Source: Ornithodoros turicata (Eukaryota; Arthropoda; Arachnida; Ixodida; Argasidae). Taken from it: a DNA stretch of 64,000 nucleotides. A model generated the notes under the pieces. The model had not been told where the DNA came from. It was given only the letters and a program-made list of their open reading frames with translations, and did not search any database. A program made the position numbers and the translations under genes. This document shows, in pieces, positions 23,661-33,959 of the stretch. Every line of letters starts with the position of its first letter. The stretch's first letter is position 1. The stretch covers positions 1,262,501-1,326,500 of the forward strand of contig NW_026999401.1 of assembly GCF_037126465.1 (NCBI RefSeq), in the 5' to 3' direction.

Positions 23661-23716
23661 CATGAAAGAACTGATGTTCTCAGTTCATCAGTTGTCAGAA
23701 CATCAGTTCTTTCATG
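23661..23716. repeat. Perfect 20-bp-stem hairpin
   Basis: CATGAAAGAACTGATGTTCT at 23661-23680 pairs perfectly with its complement at 23697-23716 around a 16-nt loop. It is present in all four macro-units (30463-30518, 37522-37577, 43439-43494), with the loop changed from GTTGTC to GTTCTC in units 2-4. It seems derived from the intron sequence GAAAGAACATCAGT found in other units. Confidence 0.8.
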
Positions 23717-23789
23717 TTCAACAATTCCGCCTGCGTCGATCCCGTCGTATTAACGTGTGTATGAGTGAGCAAAAATGTAAGAGTGAAAG

Positions 23790-23963
23790 GAGGATGAGTG
23801 AGAGAGAGTGGCTCGTTTCTCCCTTCAGATGACGCACCATTGGAAGCCGCTGAGAAAGCGTGTTAGCTTAGCTCAATTGGTAGAGCCCTGGACCGGCAAT
23901 CCAGAAGATGTGGGTTCGATTCCTGCAGCTGGCTAACCTTTTCAGTGACTTTCATCTTTCATC
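23790..23963 (+). mobile_element. tRNA-derived SINE, Ruka-like
   Basis: A tRNA-like head (23862-23938) has an A box TAGCTCAATTGG, a B box GGTTCGATTCC and paired anticodon arms (CTGGA/TCCAG) with loop CCGGCAA. The tail is CTAACCTTTTCAGTGACTTTCATC. C replaces the invariant U33, so it is a SINE and not a working tRNA gene. A sequence starting GAGGATGAGTGAGAGAG upstream is shared with the copy at 50214 and seems part of the element. Confidence 0.75.
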
Positions 23964-24280
23964 TACGACCCTCATTGGGTAATAATAATAATAATCCATT
24001 AAATATCCAGGTGGTTTTAGATCTACAACATAAGTCAGTCAGCACAGATTGTTCCATAAGAAGTTATCCAGCAGACTTATACGTATTTAAAAAAAAAAAA
24101 AGGAAAACAGTCATACCACACCGCCTCGCGTTTTCTCGATGTGGATCGAGACTGTCCTAGGCTGTACTAGACCATGTTGTTCTTACCCATGCCCCGTGTA
24201 TTTACATCGCGCTTAGTATCCATGTCAACGTTTCCGAAACATTTCCAAAAGTTTACGATGCTGTAATAATTCTGTTGCAG

Positions 24281-24331
24281 TGGCAGCAGCTTATTACGTG
24301 CCTGCGAGGGCTCGTAGAAGTGCTGATCCCG
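24281..24331 (+). pseudogene. 51-nt mini-exon with broken donor
   Basis: Acceptor TCTGTTGCAG is intact. The reading, in phase 1, is VAAAYYVPARARRSADP, a diverged version of exon 2 that keeps the AAA cleavage region and has a furin-like RARR. The donor reads CTAAG instead of GTAAG, so splicing out of it should fail and the exon is probably skipped. The same lesion is present in all four macro-units. Confidence 0.6.
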
Positions 24332-24456
24332 CTAAGAACATCATTTTACACATCCATCGTCGATGAATACTACTAATATGCTGGACAGCTTTTAATGAAA
24401 CAACATCAGTCGGCTGACTCCACCTTTATAGGGTCTAGGACACTCATTGGGTAATA

Positions 24457-24828
24457 CAGGGTGTCTACCACCAATTGTCAGGGAATTTTGATGTTACTGG
24501 CAAAGTCAGGGGATTGTCAGGGAATTTGGATAAAAAAGAAGCTCAAGTCAGGGAAAACAGCGGATTAGTGCCGGGATGATGCCGGTGGTTGAGCGGCAAT
24601 GCTGCAGCAACGTTATCCCGACTAGCTTTTCGCCAGCACGACAAGCTCTGAGGCAGAAAGGCAGGAAAGCCTCAATAAATGGTCTGTTTTTGTGATGGAT
24701 CTGTATCAAAACGTAGGAGCAGGCACACCAAGTTTCCTTTTGTTTTTCTCAGGGAATTTGCTTGAAATAGTCAGGGAAAACCTGGAAAAGTCATGGAATT
24801 TGAAGGCTGCAGTTTGGTATACACCCTG
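24457..24828. mobile_element. CAGGGTGT terminal-inverted-repeat element (372 bp)
   Basis: The ends are CAGGGTGTCTACC and GGTATACACCCTG, and the interior is dominated by TCAGGGAA/TTTTC repeats. It lies within the TAA microsatellite of the intron repeat. Paralogous introns at about 20,930 and 23,980 have an uninterrupted microsatellite, so they are empty sites. No coding capacity; the superfamily is uncertain because the flanks are repetitive. Copies also lie in units 2-4. Confidence 0.8.
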
Positions 24829-25107
24829 TAATAATAATAATAATAATAATAATCATCATCATCATCATCGATGAAATATCCAAGTGGTTTTAGATTTACA
24901 ACATAAGAGGGTAGTCAGTCAGCACAGATTGCTCCATAAGAAGTTATCCAGCAGACTTATCTATTTAAAATAATGGAAAACAGTCATACCGCACCGTCTC
25001 GCGTTTTCTCGATGTGGATCGAGACTGTCCTATGATGTACTAGACCATGTTGTTCCTACTCACGTCTCGTATATTTACATCGTGCGTAATTGATCACCTT
25101 GGACTAG

Positions 25108-25139
25108 GCGTTCCTTTTCGTTGCGCCCGTAGAATCCCG
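25108..25139 (+). pseudogene. Degenerate mini-exon (32 nt)
   Basis: A relic ending CGTAGAATCCCG before GTAAGAAC corresponds to CGTAGAAGTGCTGATCCCG of intact exons with 7 nt deleted. The acceptor-side CTAG is weak. The length is not a multiple of three, so use would shift the frame. CARR before the deletion recalls the basic site of the family. Equivalent relics are present in the other macro-units. Confidence 0.5.
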
Positions 25140-25229
25140 GTAAGAACGTCATTTTACTCTCCCAAAACGCATCGATTGTTGTTGAATAATAGTAATATGC
25201 TGGACAACTTTTAATGCAAGTACCTCAGT

Positions 25230-26640
25230 CTGTTGACTCTACCCTTCGCTTACACCAATCACATCTTTGCTGCGTCGGACGTTGTACTCATCTTGTCACA
25301 GCCCACGCAATGCGTTAGATTAAGATCCACTAAAACGCTCAACGCATCAACACCGAATGTGTCTCCTGCTATAAAGACGATTATCACATTCGTGTCACCA
25401 CATCAGATTAGTGTCCGTAGCGAACGCTGATATGCGGGGTAACCACAAGGGTCAGCACACCGTCATCGTGTCCGGCACGGCCTCTGTGTCTGTGATGATG
25501 GATCTGAGAAGAGATCCTTCGACCTTTAGATTAAAAACCTAGGACATTGAAAGAAGGGTGGTGCGTGCTCGTTACACTCATGTTGGGAACACAGAACGAA
25601 GGGTCTTAGGTTACATGCAGCTGTGTGGCGTTGACTAAGCGGTGGTGGTGCTGTGTTCGCTGACTGAAGTTGCCATGGAGGAAAGAATAAGAAAATGCTC
25701 TTCTTCAGAAAAGAGAATTGTGGGGCAAGTGAGGTGAGGATGGGACATGAGCAGTAGCTTCTTTGGGGGCACGAGGGGGTCACGTTACCTGAATAGGGTC
25801 GCTTTGCATACGACACTTTGGGGGGCACTTTGACGCGCTAGACCGCACCTTTCCAAGTATTCCAAAACTATGCGTTGAGGTCTCTCATAGAGATGTGTGT
25901 AATCGAAAGCGGAAAACGAGCGGTGATGTCACTGTCCCCAATCTCGGCTTCACTTCTCAGAGCAATAGGACTCCTCCTCTCTTTCCTTCCTCCATGGAAG
26001 TCGGTCTCACGATAGTGGTCAGTGTCTCTATGTGCATGAAGATGAGGATGACGATGGTAAATGATAATCTGGATGAAGAGACGACGAAATAAATCTGGAT
26101 CAAGGGACGATGCCTTTTCTTCGAGTCTAAGATACGTCTCTTCCTCTTTGAGTTGTCACGACATCCAATATGTTGTACGAATGAGACTTGCTTCAGGACA
26201 GCAGATGTCAAAATGACGTTCCCATGTTCCTGAACACTCTTGAAGGAAACGGAATCGTTTTCGTGTATACCTATTGGTCATACGACAAACTATGTCCGTT
26301 AGCCAATCAGATACTACAGCCCAAATTCAGCCAGGTAAATATTGCAGAACTTGCAATGTTTGCAAAACACGAAGAGTACCTTTTGGTAATTTAGGACATA
26401 AGAAAAAAAAAAAAAAACTCGAAATGAATAATGTAATCAGCACAAAGTAACCACAGCATAACTTTGGCTACCTTTATGATAACACTTTTCCGCCATTAGT
26501 GAGCAGTGGCAGTGCAAGACGCATCGTGAACACAGGAGCTTGCTTGGAAGCCCCTCTAGCAACGTGGACGGAGCGTGACGCTCCACCTTGAGGGTGACGT
26601 TGAAGATGGGGTGTATGCAATCTGGGCGACTACCTTTGAC
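25230..26640. other. Unassigned sequence conserved in four copies
   Basis: Small frames recur at the same place in all macro-units: a 65-codon plus frame (25233-25430, starting MTLPFAYTNHIF), a 100-codon minus frame (25526-25828) and a plus frame around 26188-26394 (PMFLNTLEGNGIVFVYTYWS). They persist because the units are recent duplicates, which is not evidence of selection. No domain is recognised. Confidence 0.3.
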
Positions 26641-26658
26641 GAGAACAGGTCTCCTCTA

Positions 26659-26907
26659 CACTCTTAAAAATGAACTTCACTGCACAGCACGCTCCTAGCC
26701 AACCATAATCTCAAATGATATCGTTATCTGCCCTGATTTGTTGAAAACGGGAGGCGTACGCCTTTTCTGTGACAATTATGAACAGCATAAGTGTCACAAA
26801 AAAGGCGTACGCCTCCCGTTTTCAACAAATCAGGGCAGATAACGATATCATTCGAGATGACGGTTGGCTAAGAACGTGCTATGCGGTGAAGTTCATTTTT
26901 AAGAGTG
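26659..26907. mobile_element. Palindromic MITE, GCGTACGC core
   Basis: 249 bp from CACTCTTAAAAATGAAC to TTCATTTTTAAGAGTG, flanked CTCCTCTA / TAGTCAAAG. The paralogous positions in units 3 and 4 lack the element and read CTATAGTC. A copy lies in unit 2 at 33711-33959. Confidence 0.9.
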
Positions 26908-27112
26908 TAGTCAAAGATAGGAAAACAATACTATCATGGAGAGTGGTTGGTCCGCTTGCGGAAGACACCTTTCCCTTGCCCAATAATAAGATGGATGTGC
27001 TTCGTCGCTTCGGGTTCGTTACAACCTAGCAAGGGAAACCAATAAGAAACCAAAAGAGAATCCAATATAAACGAACGAGTGTTTGCGAACGCCGCCGCCT
27101 GCGCTTTTAACA

Positions 27113-27298
27113 CACTCTAAAAAAAGAACTTCACCGCATAGCAAGCTGTGCGTCAACCATTGCCATGGATGATAGGGTTATCGCTTCTGATTTGAAGAGA
27201 GAGGTAGTCGTACGCCTTTTTGTGACAACTTTCATGTATCCAAATTGCCACAAAAAGGCGTACGCCCACCTCTCTCTTTGAATCAGACGCGATAACCC
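27113..27298. mobile_element. Truncated palindromic MITE, second subfamily
   Basis: Begins CACTCTAAAAAAAGAACTTC and keeps both GGCGTACGCC halves, but is cut at GCGATAACCC where the next MITE starts. The rest of its right arm is missing. Copy in unit 2 starts at 34165. Confidence 0.75.
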
Positions 27299-27300
27299 TA

Positions 27301-27537
27301 CACTGGTAAAGCAGAGCTTCACCGCATCAGCACGCTCATAGCCATCCATCATTCCGAATGATATCATTATGTGCATTGATTTGTCGAAAATGGGAGGAAG
27401 CGCCTATCTGGGGCAGATTATCTTGTCCCAGATAGGCGCCTCCCCCTGTTTTGAACAAATCATGACACAGAATGATATCATTCGGTGTGATGGTTGGCTA
27501 GGAGCGTGCTATGCGGTAAAGTTCTGTTTTAACAGTG
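27301..27537. mobile_element. Palindromic MITE, GCGCCTATCTGG core
   Basis: Ends CACTGGTAAAGCAGAGC and GTTCTGTTTTAACAGTG. The arms meet at a GGCGCCTATCTGG/CCAGATAGGCGCC core unlike the other subfamilies, while the outer arms keep the family blocks. Copy in unit 2 at 34353-34589. Confidence 0.8.
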
Positions 27538-27751
27538 TAGTCAAAGATAGGAAAACAATACTATCATGGAGAATGGTTGGTCCGCTTGCGGAAGACACCT
27601 TTCCCTTGCCCAATAATAAGATGGACGTGCTTAGTCGCTTCGGGTTCGTTATAGCAAGGGGTTTACGAACGAATGCGGTATTCCAAGCAGCACAATGCAC
27701 TGAAAGTCAAGTGTAATAGGTGTGGATGGTATGTGTCTTCTCAACGCTCTA

Positions 27752-27908
27752 AGATGAAAGTCACTGAAAAGGTTAGCCAGCTATAGGGCTCGAACTCACA
27801 TCTTCTGGATTACCGCGGTTCAAGCTCTACCGATTGAGCTAAGCGAACAGTGATGTGGGTTCCAGTCTTGCAGCTGTTTAGCCTTTTCAGTGACTTTCAT
27901 CTTTCATC
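27752..27908 (-). mobile_element. Head-to-head SINE composite
   Basis: The left part is a minus-strand SINE 3' end and tRNA-like head (GAAAGTCACTGAAAAGGTTA, GGGCTCGAACTC, TCTACCGATTGAGCTAAG). The right part is a plus-strand B-box region and tail (GATGTGGGTTCC, CCTTTTCAGTGACTTTCAT). The two share tail sequence in opposite orientation. Copies at 34804-34960, 40723-40879 and 46631-46788. Confidence 0.75.
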
Positions 27909-28040
27909 GTTAATTTCTTAGGCAATTTGAGGCTTTGTATGTATTTGTACTTTCTACGTTGTTTCAGCCCAAGAACATTCAGTTCTCTTATCATGAACCT
28001 TCTTTAGTTTCACCAGTCTGTACCTTCCCGTCCTCCCCTA

Positions 28041-28685
28041 TTGCACTCGACCTTCAGGACATTCACCGACGACGCCTGCGCTTGTAACAGGGTTGGGGAC
28101 TTTACGAGATTCAGAGACGAGATTCGCCTCGTTAGACATAAGAAATTTGAAGAAAAAGCTACTGCTGGGAGAACGCATACTCGCGAAATGCATCAGAAGC
28201 TGTCTTACAGAAGCCCTTACTGTCATGCACGGAGTAAGAACTCCGGAGCACGGAGCATGTACGGAGCATGTACTCCGTGCTCTCAGGCAACACACCTTGC
28301 GGAACAGACATCTGTATTACTCGTGCGAACGTCTGGTGACGTGAACATCTTGAAATCGAAATTTCCTCGATGTATTTGCGACGCAACTTTTGCTCGCGCA
28401 CTATCTTCCTGCGTTGCAAAAACAGCTGTCCCTCTAATAAGACGATCTACATGCCCTGGTTTCCCTGTACAGTTTGAGGAGGACGCGAACAGCGATACGC
28501 AGAAAAACAGGAAGAAAAACCGCAGGATATCCCCAAAGAAAAAGGTCCGAGATGTCGTCATGTGGAATACAGTGATCTATGAGTTATACCGGCATACCTT
28601 GGAGAAAAATAAATATAACGTAGGCTGCAGCGAAGGGTCAAGATATCGTTTGTCGTGGGGGAGAGTAACGCACTCGCCGCCATAA
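28041..28685 (+). other. 214-codon open frame containing a cysteine-rich short frame
   Basis: A plus-strand frame of 214 codons is preserved in units 1-3 (also 35093-35737 and 41012-41656) and broken in unit 4. It has several CAG acceptor-like sites and no recognised domain. In another frame, 28370-28477 codes a 35-residue frame with LRR followed by NFCSRTIFLRCKNSC and a later single cysteine, then a stop. That Cys pattern resembles the frame at 28912. In unit 4 the same Cys frame is in register with an upstream ORF (47070-47387) because an 11-nt segment is absent. Coding status is unresolved. Confidence 0.3.
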
Positions 28686-28911
28686 AGGCGATTAACGAGA
28701 CCTCAGGATATGACTTTTCTTGCTGACCTCTGCTGGACGCTAAAGAGAGGAGTACGTATTTTCTTTTTTCCCTCTTTTTTTTCTCAATCTGAAGATCCCG
28801 GAAGCCTTAGCTGTAACTTAGTTCTTCAGATTATGTTTTGAGTGGCCGTGAGTAGTATATACTCTTCCCAACACAAAGTCCAATATATACTGATGACTAT
28901 ATTCCATGCAG

Positions 28912-29186
28912 AGAATTCAAAGTTCAAGGCACGTGAAGCATCTCCTGGCTATTGTAAGTATTGCAATAGAATTCACTTATTCTGTTCTCGAATTAACCGC
29001 GAAAAATGCAAATTTCGTTCCCACATTTGGTGCCCTCCAATTGTGCAATACTTAGAATTTTTCGTTTTCTTCTTGTCTTTTTTTTTTTCATTTGCCCCAT
29101 TGTGTCTGCACTGTTTTCCGCCCTTGCGAGCAGGGTATTGTGTATTACCTAAGCCGTTGTCCACGAGCGACTGGGGCACATTATAA
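28912..29186 (+). CDS. Candidate cysteine-rich terminal exon (phase-1 acceptor)
   Basis: A good acceptor (branch-like ACTGATGAC, then TATATTCCATGCAG) opens a frame in phase 1, matching the phase left by every mini-exon. It codes ENSKFKAREASPGYC followed by cysteines spaced C-x2-C-x6-C-x7-C-x7-C and then a low-complexity F-rich tail across a T run that varies between copies. A consensus donor GTAAGT at 28954 could instead make a 42-nt phase 1-1 exon (28912-28953). Either use would fit the upstream mini-exon array. No known family was recognised, and expression is unproven. Confidence 0.3.
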
Positions 29187-29187
29187 C

Positions 29188-29727
29188 TAGAGCTGAGCGC
29201 GGGTGCAGGCATACCTGCGGGTACCCGCAGTTACCCGCACATCGTCACGATTTGCGGATAGGAATTCGCGATAGCTGCGGGTAGTGGGCAAAATGCGGGT
29301 GTACCCGCAATGCACTCCATCGCCAACTAAGTAATCCCTCTCTGTCGCACGCGAGCTCAGCAGTGCGCCATATCGTTGGCCGTATAAATCCATGTGCCAG
29401 ACAACAGCAGGCAAGTGCTGGCGGGTGAGTTCGGTTACTAATGCAGACATATATGGCTCTCTGTTGGATTGCAGTTTCATTGGCATATGATTGAAGCCGT
29501 CCGACACACGTAGCCAACACTCAGAATTTCCTTCGTTTTAAAATAGAAACAGCGGTAAACTGGAAGAGGAACATTTCCCCCTGTGGGGCCGAATGCGGGT
29601 ATGCGGACATACAGACAGAACTGCGGGTGCGAGTCACCCGGATTAAATTCTTGCGCGTGCGGGAGCGGGTCACACACGCGATGGTACAGTGCGGATCCAA
29701 GTTTGCTTACCCGCACTCACCCTCCAC
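29188..29727. mobile_element. hAT-like element with GCGGGTACCCGC repeats
   Basis: Starts TAGAGCTGAGCGCGGGTG and ends CACCCTCCAC, with TTATAAC on both sides (29181-29187, 29728-29734; 7 matching bases, while hAT normally duplicates 8). Many GCGGGT/ACCCGC motifs lie near both ends. No transposase. Copies in the other macro-units at 36244-36784, 42163-42702 and 48121-48657. Confidence 0.65.
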
Positions 29728-30310
29728 TTATAACAGTCATTAAAAAAGTTGAATTATACAACATTTAAAGTTGAGAACATGGAATAAGAAACTGTAACAA
29801 ACCCGCGAAAACTGTCCGTGCTTGAAAGCTGAAGAGACTCCTCCAGGCATCGATCGCCATTCCCAATGAAACAATACAGAGTTTTAGTACGTCGTGTGCT
29901 ATCCTGTTTGCGCAAGTAAGGGATAGCATAGATGGTTCTGCGCATGCCCAGAATAGCGAGAGACATTCTGTTCCTACACTAATAAAAATGAACTTCACCA
30001 CACAGCACGCTCCTAGCCAACCATCATCACGAATGACAACGCTCTCGCCCCTGATTTGTTGAAAACGGGAGGCGGAGCCTATTTTGTACCTATTATGCAC
30101 GGCACAGAATAGGCTCCACCTCCCGTTTTCAACAAATCAGGGGCGAGAACGTTGTCATTCGGGATGATGGTTGGCTAGGAGCGTGCTACGTGGTGAAGTT
30201 CATTTTTAAGAGTGTACTCAAGTCCGTGCATTTACATCGCGCTTAGTATCCATGTCAGCGTTTCCGAAACATGTCCAAATGTTTACGACGCTGTAATAAT
30301 TCTGTTGCAG

Positions 30311-30349
30311 TGCTGGAAGAATTTCTTAAACGTAGAAGTGCTGATCCCG
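30311..30349 (+). CDS. Mini-exon, second sequence type (39 nt)
   Basis: Intact TCTGTTGCAG acceptor and GTAAGAAG donor, phase 1-1. It codes VLEEFLKRRSADP. Compared with VLEHDLFGRSADP the ends are conserved and the middle five or six residues differ, giving a KRR dibasic site. Confidence 0.6.
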
Positions 30350-31078
30350 GTAAGAAGATCATTTTACACATCCATCGTCGATGAATATTAGTAATATGCT
30401 GGATAGGTTTTAGTGAAAGAACATCAACCGACTGGCTCCACCTTTCTAGGTTCTATGACCCTCATGAAAGAACTGATGTTCTCAGTTCATCAGTTCTCAG
30501 AACATCAGTTCTTTCATGTTCAACAATTCCGCCTGCGTCGATCCCGTCGTATTAACGTGTGTATGAGTGAGCAAAAATGTAAGAGTGAAAGGAGGATGAG
30601 TGAGAGAGAGTGGCTCGCTTCTCCCTTCAGATGACGCACCATTGGAAGCCGCTGAGAAAGCGTGTTAGCTTAGCTCAATTGGTAGAGCCCTGGACCGGCA
30701 ATCCAGAAGATGTGGGTTGGATTCCTGCAGCTGGCTAACCTTTTCAGTGACTTTCATCTTTCATCTACGACCCTCATTGGGTAATAATAATAATAATCGA
30801 TTAAATATCCAGGTGGTTTTAGATCTACAACATAAGTCAGTCAGCACAGATTGTTCATAAGAAGTTATCCAGCAGACTTATACGTATTAAGAAAAAAAAG
30901 GAAAACAGTCATACCACACCGCCTCGCGTTTTCTCGATGTGGATCGAGACTGTCCTAGGCTGTACTAGACCATGTTGTTCTTACCCATGCCCCGTGTATT
31001 TACATCGCGCTTAGTATCCATGTCAACGTTTCCGAAACATTTCCAAAAGTTTACGATGCTGTAATAATTCTGTTGCAG

Positions 31079-31129
31079 TGGCAGCAGCTTATTACGTGCC
31101 TGCGAGGGCTCGTAGAAGTGCTGATCCCG
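31079..31129 (+). pseudogene. 51-nt mini-exon with broken donor, unit 2
   Basis: Same sequence as 24281-24331 (AAAYYVPARARRSADP), intact acceptor and the same CTAAG in place of the GTAAG donor. Confidence 0.6.
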
Positions 31130-31254
31130 CTAAGAACATCATTTTACACATCCATCGTCGATGAATACTACTAATATGCTGGACAGCTTTTAATGAAACA
31201 ACATCAGTCGGCTGACTCCACCTTTATAGGGTCTAGGACACTCATTGGGTAATA

Positions 31255-31874
31255 CAGGGTGTCTACCACCAATTGTCAGGGAATTTTGATGTTACTGGCA
31301 AAGTCAGGGGATTGTCAGGGAATTTGGCTAAAAAGAAGCTCAAGTCAGGGAAAACAGCGGATTAGTGCCGGGATGATGCCGGTGGTTGAGCGGCAATGCC
31401 GCAGCAACGTTATCCCGACTAGCTTTTCGCCAGCACGACAAGCTCTGAGGCAGAAAGGCAGGAAAGCCTCAATAAATGGTCTGTTTTTGTGATGGATCTG
31501 TATCAAACGTACACTCTTAAAAATGAACTTCACCGCATAGCACGTTCTTAGCCAACCGTCATCTTGAATGATATCGTTATCTGCCCTGATTTGTTGAAAA
31601 CGGGAGGCGTACGCCTTTTTTGTGACACTTATGCTGTTCATAATTGTCACAGAAAAGGCGTACGCCTCCCGTTTTCAACAAATCAGGGCAGATAACGATA
31701 TCATTTGAGATTATGGTTGGCTAGGAGCGTGCTGTGCAGTGAAGTTCATTTTTAAGAGTGTAGGAGCAGGCACACCAAGTTTCCTTTTGTTTTTCTCAGG
31801 GAATTTGCTTGAAATAGTCAGGGAAAACCTGGAAAAGTCATGGAATTTGAAGGCTGCAGTTTGGTATACACCCT

Positions 31875-31875
<1 letters not shown>
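31255..31875. mobile_element. CAGGGTGT element interrupted by a MITE
   Basis: Same element as at 24457, with a 249-bp MITE inserted at its CGTAGG site. The uninterrupted copies at 24457, 38317 and 44231 act as empty sites. Confidence 0.85.
31512..31760. mobile_element. Palindromic MITE with a proven TA target duplication
   Basis: CACTCTTAAAAATGAAC to TTTTTAAGAGTG. Filled site AACGTA-element-TAGGAGC; empty sites in units 1, 3 and 4 read AACGTAGGAGC. This is the cleanest insertion record in the window: the target TA was duplicated on insertion after the macro-units separated. Confidence 0.95.
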
Positions 31876-31909
<34 letters not shown>

Positions 31910-32160
31910 CATCATCATCATCGATGAAATATCCAAGTGGTTTTAGATTTACAACATAAGAGGGTAGTCAGTCAGCACAGATTGCTCCATAAGAAGTTAT
32001 CCAGCAGACTTATCTATTTAAAATAATGGAAAACAGTCATACCGCACCGTCTCGCGTTTTCTCGATGTGGATCGAGACTGTCCTATGATGTACTAGACCA
32101 TGTTGTTCCTACTCACGTCTCGTATATTTACATCGTGGGTAATTGATCACCTTGGACTAG

Positions 32161-32192
32161 GCGTTCCTTTTCGTTGCGCCCGTAGAATCCCG
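32161..32192 (+). pseudogene. Degenerate 32-nt mini-exon, unit 2
   Basis: Same 7-nt-deleted relic as at 25108-25139, ending ATCCCG before GTAAGAAC. Confidence 0.45.
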
Positions 32193-33710
32193 GTAAGAAC
32201 GTCATTTTACTCTCCCAAAACGCATCGATTGTTGTTGAATAATAGTAATATGCTGGACAACTTTTAATGCAAGTACCTCAGTCTGTTGACTCCACCCTTC
32301 GCTTACACCAATCACATCTTTGCTGCGTCGGACGTTGTACTCATCTTGTCACAGCCCACGCAATGCGTTAGATTAAGATCCACTAAAACGCTCAACGCAT
32401 CAACACCGAATGTGTCTCCTGCTATAAAGACGATTATCACATTCGTGTCACCACATCAGATTAGTGTCCGTAGCGAACGCTGATATGCGGGGTAACCACA
32501 AGGGTCAGCACACCGTCATCGTGTCCGGCACGGCCTCTGTGTCTGTGATGATGGATCTGAGAAGAGATCCTTCGACCTTTAGATTAAAAACCTAGGACAT
32601 TGAAAGAAGGGTGGTGCGTGCTCGTTACACTCATGTTGAGAACACACAACGAAGGGTCTTAGGTTACATGCAGCTGTGTGGCGTTGACTAAGCGGTGGTG
32701 GTGCTGTGTTCGCTGACTGAAGTTGCCATGGAGGAAAGAATAAGAAAATGCTCTTCTTCAGAAAAGAGAATTGTGGGGCAAGTGAGGTGAGGATGGGACA
32801 TGAGCAGTAGCTTCTTTGGGGGCACGAGGGGGTCACGTTACCTGAATAGGGTCGCTTTGCATACGACACTTTGGGGGGCACTTTGACGCGCTAGACCGCA
32901 CCTTTCCAAGTATTCCAAAACTATGCGTTGAGGTCTCTCATAGAGATGTGTGTAATCGAAAGCGGAAAACGAGCGGTGATGTCACTGTCCCCAATCTCGG
33001 CTTCACTTCTCAGAGCAATAGGACTCCTCCTCTCTTTCCTTCTCCATGGAAGTCGGTCTCACGATAGTGGTCAGTGTCTCTATGTGCATGAAGATGAGGA
33101 TGACGATGGTAAATGATAATCTGGATGAAGAGACGACGAAATAAATCTGGATCAAGGGACGATGCCTTTTCTTCGAGTCTAAGATACGTCTCTTCCTCTT
33201 TGAGTTGTCACGACATCCAATATGTTGTACGAATGAGACTTGCTTCAGGACAGCAGATGTCAAAATGACGTTCCCCATGTTCCTGAACACTCTTGAAGGA
33301 AACGGAATCGTTTTCGTGTATACCTATTGGTCATACCACAAACTATGTCCGTTAGCCAATCAGATACTACAGCCCAAATTCAGCCAGGTAAATATTGCAG
33401 AACTTGCAATGTTTGCAAAACACGAAGAGTACCTTTTGGTAATTTAGGACATAAGAAAAAAAAAAAAAACTCGAAATGAATAATGTAATCAGCACAAAGT
33501 AACCACAGCATAACTTTGGCTACCTTTATGATAACACTTTTCCGCCATTAGTGAGCAGTGGCAGTGCAAGACGCATCGTGAACACAGGAGCTTGCTTGGA
33601 AGCCCCTCTAGCAACGTGGACGGAGCGTGACGCTCCACCTTGAGGGTGACGTTGAGGATGGGGTGTATGCAATCTGGGCGACTACCTTTGACGAGAACAG
33701 GTCTCCTCTA

Positions 33711-33959
33711 CACTCTTAAAAATGAACTTCACTGCACAGCACGCTCCTAGCCAACCATAATCTCAAATGATATCGTTATCTGCCCTGATTTGTTGAAAAC
33801 GGGAGGCGTACGCCTTTTCTGTGACAATTATGAACAGCATAAGTGTCACAAAAAAGGCGTACGCCTCCCGTTTTCAACAAATCAGGGCAGATAACGATAT
33901 CATTCGAGATGACGGTTGGCTAAGAACGTGCTATGCGGTGAAGTTCATTTTTAAGAGTG
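33711..33959. mobile_element. Palindromic MITE, GCGTACGC core, unit 2
   Basis: Copy of 26659-26907 carried by the macro-duplication, with the same CTCCTCTA / TAGTCAAAG flanks. Confidence 0.9.

Larger units (their letters stand above)
23167..29969 (+). repeat. Macro-unit 1 of the 6-7 kb tandem array
   Basis: First of four head-to-tail units, spaced by the MITE starts 23174, 29977, 37034 and 42952. Order inside: MITE, 39-nt mini-exon, 20-bp-stem hairpin, SINE, dead 51-nt exon, CAGGGTGT element, degenerate 32-nt exon, unassigned conserved sequence, three MITEs, head-to-head SINE, cysteine-rich reading frames, hAT-like GCGGGT element. The unit contains two diverged copies of the older intron/exon repeat. 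Confidence 0.92.

Noticed and set aside
23862..23938. Functional tRNA gene (anticodon GGC by position)
   Set aside because: C at the invariant U33 position, SINE tail, many dispersed copies and B-box mutations in units 2-4; this is a tRNA-derived SINE.
28041..28685. 214-residue protein conserved in three copies
   Set aside because: Not accepted as a gene: copies are recent duplicates, unit 4 is broken, no domain is recognised, and several splice-like sites interrupt it. Recorded as an unresolved frame.
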